Positions 44,329 to 52,760 of a stretch of 64,000 nt of DNA are shown one piece after another. The notes under the pieces are model-generated. The model was given only the letters and a program-made list of their open reading frames with translations, did no database searches and was not told the DNA's origin. Numbering within the stretch: position 1 is the stretch's first letter; each line of letters begins with the position of its first letter. This DNA comes from JAZKID01 sp965247525. GTDB lineage: Bacteria; Pseudomonadota; Alphaproteobacteria; Rhizobiales; UBA4765. The stretch covers positions 496,001 through 560,000 of the forward strand of contig OZ252015.1 in NCBI GenBank assembly GCA_965247525.1, written 5' to 3'. Position numbers and translations under genes: made by a program.

Positions 44329-45142
44329 TTTCGGCTTTGCGTGTGCTGGCGTAAACAATCAGTGCAATGCCTGCGGCAATCATCGGCAACGACAACAGCT
44401 GCCCCATTGTAATCCCGCCCCATAGATAGCCAAGCTGCGCGTCAGGTTCGCGGAAAAGCTCAACCACGCATCTTGAAAGCCCATAGATGATCAGGAAAAG
44501 CCCCGTGACAATTCCGGGTTTTTTAAGCGCATGAAAATGCCAGATTGCCGTCATTAAAACAGCGAACAAGAGTATGCCCTCTAACCCTGCCTCATAAAGC
44601 TGGCTGGGATGGCGTGGAATAAAATTGCCGCGCGGAAACATTACCGCCCACGGCATGTCGCTGGCGCGGCCAAAAAGCTCGCCATTGATGAAGTTGGCAA
44701 TGCGCCCAAGAAACAGGCCGATCGGCGTTACCGCTGCGACCATGTCCATCAATGTAAAAAAACGAATCCCACGGCGTTTGGAGAAAATGTAGGTGGCGCT
44801 TGCAAGGCCGATCATGCCGCCGTGAAACGACATGCCGCCCTGCCATAGTTTGAGAACCTGCAGAGGGTCTCCGGCATAAAACGGCAGATTGTAAAAAAGC
44901 ACGAAGCCAAGACGGCCGCCAAGAACAATGCCCAGCACGATCCAGATCAGGAAATCGTCGATGTCACTTTGCGCCGGGACTTTAATTGTCCCAAACAGTT
45001 CAGGGTGTTTGGCAATCGCCTGACCCAGCCACCAGCCAAAGACAATTCCGCCAATATAAGCCAGCGCATACCAACGGATGGCCAAAGGCCCAAACTGAAC
45101 CAGAACGGGGTCGATGACAGGAAATGGAAGCGCAAAAAACAA
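44321..45142 (-). CDS. lgt: Prolipoprotein diacylglyceryl transferase (Lgt)
   Basis: 273 residues with seven membrane helices. It adds diacylglyceryl from phosphatidylglycerol to the lipobox Cys of lipoproteins. Signature motifs: HGGMIG (in the cytoplasmic/periplasmic loop), the Lgt signature GRIANFINGELFGR, and RHPSQLYEAGLEG. A C-terminal LFREPDAQLGYLWG completes the family set. It leads the leftward lgt-MidA-pgeF-prs string. Confidence 0.97.
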   Translation of the reverse strand: MFFALPFPVIDPVLVQFGPLAIRWYALAYIGGIVFGWWLGQAIAKHPELFGTIKVPAQSDIDDFLIWIVLGIVLGGRLGFVLFYNLPFYAGDPLQVLKLWQGGMSFHGGMIGLASATYIFSKRRGIRFFTLMDMVAAVTPIGLFLGRIANFINGELFGRASDMPWAVMFPRGNFIPRHPSQLYEAGLEGILLFAVLMTAIWHFHALKKPGIVTGLFLIIYGLSRCVVELFREPDAQLGYLWGGITMGQLLSLPMIAAGIALIVYASTRKAENA

Positions 45143-45235
45143 AAAAGCTCCATTCGGCTTTTCGAGGATTTCTTAAAGCTTTGCCATCGCCCGCGATGGC
45201 TTGCAAGCGGCTGTGCCAGCCTTTATGTAAAAAGC

Positions 45236-45511
45236 ATGACCCAGACAAAAAACCCGTTTTTTGACCAGATTGCCGGTGCGATGACAAATGCCGCCGGATT
45301 TGCCGAAGGCATGTGGAAAGAGGGCGAAAGCTTTTTCAGGGCGCAGGCCGAAAAAATTCTCAACGAGATGGATGTTGTCCGCCGTGAGGAATTTGAAGTT
45401 GTGCGCGCTATGGCTGTCAAAGCCCGCGAGGAAAACGAGGCGCTCAAAGCACGGCTCGAATCGCTTGAAAAAGGCGTCAAGCCAACGCCGCCGGCTTCAA
45501 CACAGCTTTAA
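45236..45511 (+). CDS. BMFP-domain protein (UbiK/YqiC-like accessory factor)
   Basis: 91 residues. The N-terminal FFDQIAGAMTNAAGFAEGM is followed by a strong coiled coil (about 40-75, EFEVVRAMAVKAREENEALK) and a short Pro/Thr tail. This matches the DUF526/BMFP family, whose E. coli member UbiK helps ubiquinone assembly on the membrane and forms trimers. The start is the ATG at 45236 (MTQTKNPFFDQ). It is divergent from lgt with 93 bp between starts. Confidence 0.85.
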   Translation: MTQTKNPFFDQIAGAMTNAAGFAEGMWKEGESFFRAQAEKILNEMDVVRREEFEVVRAMAVKAREENEALKARLESLEKGVKPTPPASTQL

Positions 45512-45767
45512 TTGCTGGGCAGCGCGGCAATAACGCGCTTTTGATACGCTCTGTTCAGGTTTTTTATGTATGATGGTGTGGTGAGCGCGATTCTCACTAA
45601 TGTGGATATGCGAGTGAAGACATTTGTTCTCTCATCTCAGACCACCCTTCGCCTGAAAAGGCTTTTCAACCAGTTTTGTCTCGTCTGCATCCCAGCGCCG
45701 CAGGGTCGATATATTCTTCGTCTTGTGCCCGTTGTCGTGCGCTCTTGCCAGTGGAAGGATCATCGTA

Positions 45768-46271
45768 ATGTCTCTTCTTGATTTTGAAGTCTCAGCCCTT
45801 GCCGCCAATCCGGTCGATAGGATTGAACAGTTCGCCGAAAAAAATGATTGGGCATTCGATCGCTCTTGCGACGAAGAAATTACAATTTCAATGACTGGCG
45901 CATACGCCGATTATCATATTTCTTTTACCTGGCTCGAGGAGATGCAAGGCCTGCACCTTGCCAGCGCATTTGATTTTAAAGTGAACGACAGGCAGCGCGG
46001 CGAAATTCTCGATCTCGTCGCCCGCATCAATGAACGGTTGTGGATCGGCCATTTCGACCTTTGGACAAAAGAGGGCATGGTCATGTTCAGGCAGACTTTG
46101 CTCTTGGGTGATGACTGCGAGGTCAACCCGCTTCAGGTTGAAAAACTGGTCACAACCGCTGTTGAAACTTCGGAGCGCTATTATCCGGCTTTCCAGTTTG
46201 TTGTCTGGGCCGGAAAGTCAGCCAGCGATGCGCTGGACGCTGTGATGATGGAAACGGTCGGCGAGGCTTAA
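45768..46271 (+). CDS. YbjN domain-containing protein
   Basis: 167 residues. YbjN proteins resemble type III secretion chaperones in fold and affect stress and motility in enterobacteria. The sequence contains ITISMTGAYADYHISFTW, LARINERLWIGHFDLW and KEGMVMFRQTLLL, which fit the family. Cys only at two sites. The ATG at 45768 has GGAAGGAT upstream. It ends 4 nt into the convergent EF-hand gene. The 256 bp between this gene and the UbiK-like gene contain no clear gene or structure. Confidence 0.85.
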   Translation: MSLLDFEVSALAANPVDRIEQFAEKNDWAFDRSCDEEITISMTGAYADYHISFTWLEEMQGLHLASAFDFKVNDRQRGEILDLVARINERLWIGHFDLWTKEGMVMFRQTLLLGDDCEVNPLQVEKLVTTAVETSERYYPAFQFVVWAGKSASDALDAVMMETVGEA

Positions 46272-46759
46272 CCGCCAAAAATGCCTTTTAAGAAACCACC
46301 GAAAGGCAGGTTTTCCAGGGCGTTGGCCGTGGCAATTTTTGAGGTTGGAATGCCTTTACCTTCACTGCCCTGTCTGGCGATATAGGCTTTCAGGTCTTTT
46401 TTTGAAATTGTGTCGCTTTTGTTGTCGCCCGCCGTTGCAATTGTGTCGAACTCGCTTTGCGGCAACTGGTAGCGTGATGCAAGGATGGTGTAATCTTCGC
46501 GTGTCAGCTCTTTGTCGATATGCGGCAACAGGCTGTGCCATTTGAGGCCAACCAGTTTTTCTTTTTTAGCGCCTGCTTCAATTTCTTTTTCGCTGAGATA
46601 GCTATCATTGTTGGTATCCAGCGGATGCTGTGCGTCGGACGTGCCAAAAATAGAGCCGTTTTGCGTCAGAATGTCTGAAAAGAGATTGGAGTTTTGTCCG
46701 CCTGAGCCGCTTAAAACGCTGCTTGCAATATTGAGAAAACCGTCGAGGGGACCTGCCAT
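46268..46759 (-). CDS. EF-hand calcium-binding protein
   Basis: 163 residues. A canonical EF-hand loop DTNNDSYLSEKE lies near residues 48-59: Asp1, Asn3, Asp5, Leu8, Ser9, Glu12. A second, shifted loop (GDNKSDTISKKDL) lies near residue 112. The first 45 residues are Ser/Gly/Asn-rich (SVLSGSGGQNSN) and uncharged. No signal peptide or Cys. The C-terminus ends with FGGFLKGIFGG. The start at 46759 has AGGAG upstream; a frame extension to 46804 is not supported. The second loop resembles a segment of the giant protein at 368 (KSDTDTISWGEL), pointing to one family. Confidence 0.75.
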   Translation of the reverse strand: MAGPLDGFLNIASSVLSGSGGQNSNLFSDILTQNGSIFGTSDAQHPLDTNNDSYLSEKEIEAGAKKEKLVGLKWHSLLPHIDKELTREDYTILASRYQLPQSEFDTIATAGDNKSDTISKKDLKAYIARQGSEGKGIPTSKIATANALENLPFGGFLKGIFGG

Positions 46760-46869
46760 AAAAATACTCCTGACAAAGCATGCGTCAAATGCAGAATAAT
46801 TCAAGTTTTTTGGCTATTAACAATGAATCAGGGCATTTGATTCAACAGCTAAAGTGACGAGGGAAGAAA

Positions 46870-47676
46870 ATGGACAACACTGTTTTGATGATTGGTTGCG
46901 GACGGCTTGGTTGTGCGATCCTCAAACGCTGGTTGGACAAATTGCCGCTCGCGACCTTTTTTGTTCTGGAACCCACGCCGGGGCTTGAGCTGCTGCAGCT
47001 TGTCGAACCTTATGGCCACCGCGTCACGATCAATCCTACCCGTTCATTTACGCCCGACATCGTCCTGCTGGCTGTTAAACCGCAGACTGTCGACGACGCC
47101 CTCGCGCGTTTGAAAACATGGTTGCCTGCAACCACGCTTGTCATTTCGGTTGCCGCAGGCGTTCGCCTTGACAGATTGCGCGATGGCCTTTCGCCAGACC
47201 AGCCGATCGTGCGGGCCATGCCGAATGTGGCCGCACTTGTCGGCGAGGCCGCCACTGTGTGCGTCGCCAATAAAAAAGCTAGCAATGCGCATCTTGAAGC
47301 GGCAGCGCAGCTGATGAAAGCCATCGGCACCGTGGAATGGATTTCTGACGAGCAGCATATTGATACTGTCACCGCTCTTTCCGGGTCTGGACCCGGCTAT
47401 GCTTTTTTGTTCACGGAAGAGCTGGCGCGCGCCGGTATCGATGCCGGATTGCCGGAAAAACTCGCCATGCAGCTGGCAAGACAAACCATGATCGGTGTTG
47501 GCGCTCTACTTAAACAGTCCGCTCAGTCTGTAGAAGAACTGCGCGCATCTGTCACATCTCCAGCAGGCACAACCGAAGCAGGTTTGAAAATCCTGTTGCA
47601 GGACAAAACGGGTTTAAAACACATGATAGGCGAGACTGTTGCGGCCGCCAAAAAGCGTGCGGCTGAACTGTCTTAA
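46870..47676 (+). CDS. proC: Pyrroline-5-carboxylate reductase ProC
   Basis: 268 residues. NAD(P)H-dependent last step of proline synthesis. N-terminal Rossmann motif (LMIGCGRLGCAILKRW), then DIVLLAVKPQTV, a substrate-binding AMPNVAALVGEAATVCV, and the dimerising C-terminal ALSGSGPGYAFLFTEELARAG with TSPAGTTEAGLKIL. Complete and of standard length. It lies 110 bp downstream of the divergent EF-hand gene start. Confidence 0.96.
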   Translation: MDNTVLMIGCGRLGCAILKRWLDKLPLATFFVLEPTPGLELLQLVEPYGHRVTINPTRSFTPDIVLLAVKPQTVDDALARLKTWLPATTLVISVAAGVRLDRLRDGLSPDQPIVRAMPNVAALVGEAATVCVANKKASNAHLEAAAQLMKAIGTVEWISDEQHIDTVTALSGSGPGYAFLFTEELARAGIDAGLPEKLAMQLARQTMIGVGALLKQSAQSVEELRASVTSPAGTTEAGLKILLQDKTGLKHMIGETVAAAKKRAAELS

Positions 47677-47751
47677 AAAATATCGCGCAAATTTAAAACG
47701 CAAAACCATCACGTTTCAAATATGAAAGGCGAAGATGGATAAAGCCGGTTT

Positions 47752-48594
47752 TTAAGCTTGTGGTTTGTCGCTCATACCGTCCCAGACCTTCTTCTTTGTA
47801 AAATAAAGAAGGCCGCAAAACAGCACGAGAAATACCATCACTTCAAAACCAATACGCTTGCGCTCTTCCAGTTTTGGCTCGGCGGCCCACATCAGGAAAG
47901 ATGTGACGTCGCGCGCATATTGATCGACGGTTTGCGGGGAGCCGTCCTGATAAGTCACCTGTCCGTCTGTTAAAGGTTTTGCCATCGCGATGAAGTGGCC
48001 GGGATAGTATTTGTTATAATTCGCGTTTTCCGGGCCTTCAACATCTGCAGGCTTTGGCTCAAAACCGTTTAGCAACGCATAAATATAATCTGGTCCAATC
48101 GTTGTATTGGCACCGGTGATGACGTCCGCGAGGAAAAGCGGAAACCCGCGCTCATAGCCACGCGCTTTTGCCATGACGGAAAGATCAGGCGGCGCTTTGC
48201 CGCCATTGGACGCTGCTGCAATGACAGGATTGGCATATGGGCTTTTCAAACGGTCAGAAGGTTTTGCCGGTTTTTCAACAGGCTGGCCCTCATCATCGAG
48301 CGCATTGATAGTTGTATCTGCGGCCAGCGCTTTGACTTCAGCTTCCGAAAACTCCGGCCCGCCTTTTTGGCTTAAGTTACGAAATGAGACAAGCTCAATA
48401 CCGTGGCAGCTTGAGCAAACCTGTTTGTAGATCTGGTAGCCGCGCTGCAACTGCGCGCGGTCGTAATGGCCGAACAGGCCGGCAAAAGTCCAGCTTTGCG
48501 CTGGAGGATGCGGTGTTTCAGTCGCATCTTCCGCGCGCACGGCGGCGGACGACAAAAGCGCAATTGCGAGTGCTGTCAGTTTTAAAGAACGCAT
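47752..48594 (-). CDS. petC: Cytochrome c1 (bc1 complex)
   Basis: 280 residues. A Sec signal peptide (about 1-21, ending VRA) is followed by the haem-binding CSSCH (Cys60, Cys63, His64). AMAKPL near residue 200 supplies the axial Met. A C-terminal membrane anchor (IGFEVMVFLVLFCGLLYFT) holds it in the inner membrane. It passes electrons from the Rieske centre to soluble cytochrome c. It is third in the petA-petB-petC unit and separate from petB, not fused as in Bradyrhizobium-type fbcH genes. Confidence 0.96.
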   Translation of the reverse strand: MRSLKLTALAIALLSSAAVRAEDATETPHPPAQSWTFAGLFGHYDRAQLQRGYQIYKQVCSSCHGIELVSFRNLSQKGGPEFSEAEVKALAADTTINALDDEGQPVEKPAKPSDRLKSPYANPVIAAASNGGKAPPDLSVMAKARGYERGFPLFLADVITGANTTIGPDYIYALLNGFEPKPADVEGPENANYNKYYPGHFIAMAKPLTDGQVTYQDGSPQTVDQYARDVTSFLMWAAEPKLEERKRIGFEVMVFLVLFCGLLYFTKKKVWDGMSDKPQA

Positions 48595-48599
48595 GTCAG

Positions 48600-49877
48600 T
48601 TATACCCTGCCTGGCTTAGCGTGGCCCGGATCTGCGGGCGCCATGTCACTTGATCCTTTTTTGCGTGCCGCATCCGCAACCGAAAGTGGCAAGGGTTTTG
48701 GTGTTTCAAACACACCAAGCAAAGGCAGAATGACAAGAAAATGGAAGAAGTAATAAAAGGTCAGAACGCGGCTTGCGATGACGTAAATGCCTTCAGGCGG
48801 TTTTGCACCAAGCCAGCCCAGAACCACGCAGACCGCAACCCAGATCCAGAAGAACTGGCGGAACAGCGGGCGGTAGCGCGCTGATTTGACGCGCGAAGTG
48901 TCAAGCCACGGCAGGAAAAACAAAACCGCGATTGCACCGAACATCGCCATAACACCCATCAACTTGTTGGGGATGGCGCGCAAAATTCCATAGAAAGGCA
49001 GGAAATACCATTCTGGCACAATGTGTGACGGCGTCACCATCGGGTTGGCGCGGATATAATTGTCGGCATGGCCAAGATAGTTTGGGTTGTAGAACACGAA
49101 CCACAGGAACATCAGCATAAATACGCCAACACCAAACCCATCCTTCAAAGTGGCATAAGGCGTAAACGGCACGACATCATCGCGTGTTTTGACCTCAACC
49201 CCTGACGGATTGTTTTGGCCTGTAATATGAAGCGCCCAGATATGCAGAACGACAACGCCGGCAATCATAAACGGCAGAAGGTAATGCAATGAGAAAAAGC
49301 GCTTTAGGGTAGCGTCATCGACGGCAAACCCACCCCACAACCAGCTGACAATGCTGGTACCAACCACCGGAATGGCTGAAAACAGGTTGGTGATAACGGT
49401 CGCGCCCCAGAACGACATCTGCCCCCAAGGCAGGACATAGCCCATGAATGCGGTTGCCATCATCAGCAGGAAAATGATGACGCCGAGAATCCACAACACC
49501 TCGCGCGGCTCTTTGTAGGAGCCGTAATACATGGCCTTGAAAATATGAATGTAGACGGCGATGAAAAACATCGAAGCGCCATTGGCATGAAGATAACGCA
49601 GCAGCCAGCCATAATTGACATCGCGCATAATGTGCTCAACCGACGAAAACGCGCCATCTGCGCTCGCCGTGTAATGCATGGCCAGAACAACGCCAGTGAT
49701 GATCTGCGCCACCAGCACGATCATCAAGATCGCGCCGAATGTGTAGGCATAATTCAGATTGCGTGGCGTTGGAAACGCAACAAACTGGTCATGCAGCATG
49801 CGCACGATGGGCAAACGCCTGTCCATCCAGCGGCCAAGGCCGGTTGAAGGCTGATAGGTACTGAGAGGCTCTGTCAT
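48600..49877 (-). CDS. petB: Cytochrome b (bc1 complex)
   Basis: 425 residues and eight membrane helices. The two haem-ligand His pairs are spaced by 13 residues as required: H-ANGASMFFIAVYI-H in helix B and H-YLLPFMIAGVVVL-H in helix D. The quinol-oxidation motif PEWY is in HIVPEWYFLPFYGILR. It oxidises ubiquinol and helps build the proton gradient. Spacing to petA is 9 bp and to petC 5 bp, so the three are one operon. Confidence 0.97.
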   Translation of the reverse strand: MTEPLSTYQPSTGLGRWMDRRLPIVRMLHDQFVAFPTPRNLNYAYTFGAILMIVLVAQIITGVVLAMHYTASADGAFSSVEHIMRDVNYGWLLRYLHANGASMFFIAVYIHIFKAMYYGSYKEPREVLWILGVIIFLLMMATAFMGYVLPWGQMSFWGATVITNLFSAIPVVGTSIVSWLWGGFAVDDATLKRFFSLHYLLPFMIAGVVVLHIWALHITGQNNPSGVEVKTRDDVVPFTPYATLKDGFGVGVFMLMFLWFVFYNPNYLGHADNYIRANPMVTPSHIVPEWYFLPFYGILRAIPNKLMGVMAMFGAIAVLFFLPWLDTSRVKSARYRPLFRQFFWIWVAVCVVLGWLGAKPPEGIYVIASRVLTFYYFFHFLVILPLLGVFETPKPLPLSVADAARKKGSSDMAPADPGHAKPGRV

Positions 49878-49886
49878 GGCGTTTCC

Positions 49887-50423
49887 TTAACCGATCTGAA
49901 CAAGGGTATCGGATACAAACTTATAATCCGGGACAAGAAGGTTAGCAGGTGCCGGGCCTTTGCGGATACGGCCCGAGACATCATAATCCGAGCCGTGGCA
50001 GGGGCAGAACCAGCCACCAAATTGGCCTTTATAACCTGAGACGTTGCTGCCAAGCGGCACGCAGCCAAGATGTGTGCAAATGCCGACCAGAATAAGCCAT
50101 TCAGGTTTTTTGACGCGGTCTTTATCGGCCTGCGGGTCTGGCAGGTCGGCCATTGGCACGCCTTCGGCTTTTGTAATTTCTTCCGGCGTACGATGACGGA
50201 TGAAAACAGGCTTGCCGCGCCACATCACAGTAACAATCTGGCCGGGCGCAATGGCGCCGATATTTACTTCAATAGAGGCCAGCGCCAATGTGGAGGCATC
50301 GGGGTTCATCTGGTCGATAAACGGCCACAAGGTCGCACCTGCGGCAACGGCCGCTGCCGCGCCTGTTGCGATATAAAGAAAATCACGACGCGTGGGGTCG
50401 TTGTCATTGATGATTTCAGCCAC
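49887..50423 (-). CDS. petA: Ubiquinol-cytochrome c reductase Rieske iron-sulfur subunit
   Basis: 178 residues. Twin-arginine N-terminus (TRRDFLYIATG) forms an uncleaved membrane anchor and directs Tat insertion. The [2Fe-2S] ligands are Cys116, His118 (CTHLGC) and Cys140, His143 (CPCHGS), with Cys121-Cys142 as the stabilising disulfide. It is first in petABC. The gene is divergent from trmL with 134 bp between starts. Confidence 0.97.
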   Translation of the reverse strand: MAEIINDNDPTRRDFLYIATGAAAAVAAGATLWPFIDQMNPDASTLALASIEVNIGAIAPGQIVTVMWRGKPVFIRHRTPEEITKAEGVPMADLPDPQADKDRVKKPEWLILVGICTHLGCVPLGSNVSGYKGQFGGWFCPCHGSDYDVSGRIRKGPAPANLLVPDYKFVSDTLVQIG

Positions 50424-50557
50424 GTGCCAAGTCCCTCGATATTTAAATCTGATAGAAAGACGCGCCAGAACCTGCGCATCTCTTTGGAGTAGCTGGCTCT
50501 TTAGAATCGATCAAGCCCTTTTCCCTGCCCCATAAACGACTTTATAAGACCTTCAAG

Positions 50558-51010
50558 ATGATGATTGCCCTGTTTCAGCCCGACATACCGCAAAACGCAG
50601 GGACACTGGCCCGTTTTTGCCGTTGCTTAGGGTTGGAGCTGCATATCATTGAACCTGCAGGGTTTACCCTCAACGACAAAGACTTTCGCCGCGCGGGTCT
50701 CGATTATCTCGACAAAGCGGTCATCACCCGCCACGATGATTATGTCGCATTTCAGGATTTTTGCCGCGCCCGTACCGCGCGCATCCTGCTTTTGTCCAGC
50801 CACGCGGCAACCCCCTATCTGAATTTTCGTTTTGAAAAAAACGATGTGCTTTTGTTTGGCCGGGAAAGCGCGGGTGCGCCGGAGCATGTCCATGACAGCG
50901 CTGACGCACGCCTGTGTATTCCAATGCGTGAAGAGGCACGCTCGCTCAATCTGGCACTTGCGGCTGCGATGGTTGCTGGCGAAGCGCTGCGTCAGATCGG
51001 CAAATTTTAA
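50558..51010 (+). CDS. trmL: tRNA (cytidine(34)-2'-O)-methyltransferase TrmL
   Basis: 150 residues. SPOUT-fold, SAM-dependent wobble-base methyltransferase. N-terminal ALFQPDIPQNAGTLARFCRC, the trefoil-knot LLFGRESAGAPEHVHD, and C-terminal EARSLNLALAAAMVAGEALRQ are the three conserved SAM-binding stretches. Starts at 50558 and 50561 (MM) are equivalent. The petA-trmL divergent arrangement is common in alphaproteobacteria. Confidence 0.95.
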   Translation: MMIALFQPDIPQNAGTLARFCRCLGLELHIIEPAGFTLNDKDFRRAGLDYLDKAVITRHDDYVAFQDFCRARTARILLLSSHAATPYLNFRFEKNDVLLFGRESAGAPEHVHDSADARLCIPMREEARSLNLALAAAMVAGEALRQIGKF

Positions 51011-51131
51011 AAATCATCCTCTCGTGCACGTCACCTGAACTTGATCGGAATTGAACGCGCTTTTGGCAAATCCTAACAAAAATTAATTCTCTGCGTCGCA
51101 AAATAAAGGGTCTCACATCAGGAGACTCAAA

Positions 51132-51383
51132 ATGAAAATAATTTTCGGACTTTTTGTATGTTGTGCCGTGTCTTGCTTTTCAGCCAGCAGCGCGGCCGCA
51201 AAACATTGCAGCAATGAAAGCTGGTCTGACCGCTTAAATGATGCTGACGACAGGCGAAATACGCAAAACTCTTCACGCAATGAAACACCTTACACGCTTT
51301 CAACACCGCGCGTTGACGACGAGGAAGTTCCGCGCGAATCCTGGCAAGATGCCCTGCGCCACAAGCGCGACAATCAAAAATAA
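51132..51383 (+). CDS. Small secreted hypothetical protein
   Basis: 83 residues. The N-terminus (MKIIFGLFVCCAVSCFSA) is a signal peptide with probable cleavage after SAAA near residue 23. The mature 60 residues are highly charged and hydrophilic, rich in Asp, Asn, Arg, Ser and Glu, with one Cys, and probably disordered. AGGAG lies 8 bp before the ATG. No family recognised. It resembles the small secreted protein at 8733 in size and composition only. Confidence 0.65.
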   Translation: MKIIFGLFVCCAVSCFSASSAAAKHCSNESWSDRLNDADDRRNTQNSSRNETPYTLSTPRVDDEEVPRESWQDALRHKRDNQK

Positions 51384-51512
51384 TCGCTGTCGATTTTGCT
51401 GTGTCTGAAAAGGCTTTTTAAGACTGTCCCGCCTTTTCACAATTCTGTAATGACGCTGTCACACGCTCCTCACTGAACCCAAACATCTTAAGGCCCAAGC
51501 AAGGGGAAACAG

Positions 51513-52757
51513 ATGCTTGATTCGGTAAAACGAAATTCTTTCGACCGCCCGCTTTTAATCGCGCCGAGCAATTTTAAAAATCATCTTATCGCTCCCAAGC
51601 CTCAGTCTTTTGAAAAAACAAAATCTGAAGTTCTGCGCGCCAATCCTTTCGACACAGGCGAGCATATCCAGATTGTTGACACAGCCATACCCGGCCTTGC
51701 CAAAACATTGAACATTCGCGGCGTGGAAATGACGTTTGGCGAGATTTCCGCCATGCCTGATTTTTACGCAGCGCCTTCAGACCTCAACACAACTGAAACT
51801 GCAAAACTCTCTGCACTTTTAGCTGCCATGCGAAGCGGCAAGTCCATATCTGAAAGCGAATGGGCAAAACTGAGCGAGCATTATTTTCAACTGAAAGAAA
51901 ACAACAATGATCATTTCGCCCTTGGCAAAGATGGTCGCCTGACCAATAACCGCGACAGTTTTCGGCGCTATTATTCCGATGGATTGAGCATTGCAAAAGT
52001 GAACCCGGACCAAGGCCGTCTTTATGCCGCATGGTCGATGCATTACCTGACAGATGCGTTTTCATCCGGCCATCTTTTCAACAAGGCCGAGGCCATGCGC
52101 GCCTTTGATGCCAACATGAAAAACCCGCAAATTCAGGACAGGTTTTTCGACCAACTTGCAGGCGCACTTTATGCCGACAAAAATTCAAAATCGCTCGCCA
52201 ATTATGAAGTGAACGGGTTTTTCACAAATCTCCTTGGTTTCAACTGGATCTCGGGCACCATTGATACAAAAGAAGACATAAAAAAACTTCTTCGCGGTAT
52301 TTACAGCGCGAAACCCGATATGTTTGCCAATATGTCAGTTGCGGCATTGCATGACAGCCTCAATGCCAAAGGTGTCGATGTTGAAAACGACAAAGGCGAT
52401 GTCTGGCACGCTTATGGCGACGGACAGCTTTCAAAAAGCCCGCAGTCGATAGTGTCGATGCAAAAAGCCATCTCAATAATGAATGATGAGATTGAAAGGG
52501 TCAAAACCGGAAAGGCGCCCCTGACAACACCCGAAGATGTGTGGTCTCACGTTCCGCGCCCGACAGCATCCTCGGGGCAGCCTTTTATCGATGGCGAAAT
52601 GAAAGCGCTGACCAACCCGCTTAATGCGCGGCTTGTCGGCTACATCAAGTCGAAAGCCGCGGAGTTTATGCCAACCCTGATCGAAACGCTTGTGGCGCAA
52701 GGCTATCTCAAAAGAACTGGCAAAAAAGAGACCATGGTTGCTACAGTCAGGCGCTAA
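51513..52757 (+). CDS. Zinc-dependent phospholipase C/P1-nuclease-like protein
   Basis: 414 residues. A helical segment near residues 130-185 carries the pattern NDHFALGKDG, then FRRYYSDGLSIAK, then AAWSMHYLTDAFSSGHLF. The HxxTDxFxxGH core with preceding His/Asp residues is the metal-site signature of zinc-dependent phospholipase C and S1/P1 nucleases. DVWHAYGDGQLS further on also occurs in this group as I recall it. There is no signal peptide, unlike known phospholipase C enzymes, so export by another route or a cytoplasmic role must be assumed. The start has AGGGGA upstream. It is convergent with the ABC exporter (3 bp apart). Confidence 0.6.
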   Translation: MLDSVKRNSFDRPLLIAPSNFKNHLIAPKPQSFEKTKSEVLRANPFDTGEHIQIVDTAIPGLAKTLNIRGVEMTFGEISAMPDFYAAPSDLNTTETAKLSALLAAMRSGKSISESEWAKLSEHYFQLKENNNDHFALGKDGRLTNNRDSFRRYYSDGLSIAKVNPDQGRLYAAWSMHYLTDAFSSGHLFNKAEAMRAFDANMKNPQIQDRFFDQLAGALYADKNSKSLANYEVNGFFTNLLGFNWISGTIDTKEDIKKLLRGIYSAKPDMFANMSVAALHDSLNAKGVDVENDKGDVWHAYGDGQLSKSPQSIVSMQKAISIMNDEIERVKTGKAPLTTPEDVWSHVPRPTASSGQPFIDGEMKALTNPLNARLVGYIKSKAAEFMPTLIETLVAQGYLKRTGKKETMVATVRR

Positions 52758-52760
52758 ATC

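Noticed and set aside
51384..51512. AAAAGGC/GCCTTTT hairpin after the small secreted gene as a terminator
   Set aside because: The stem is weak and AT-rich with a 16-nt loop and no U-tract, so I do not call it.
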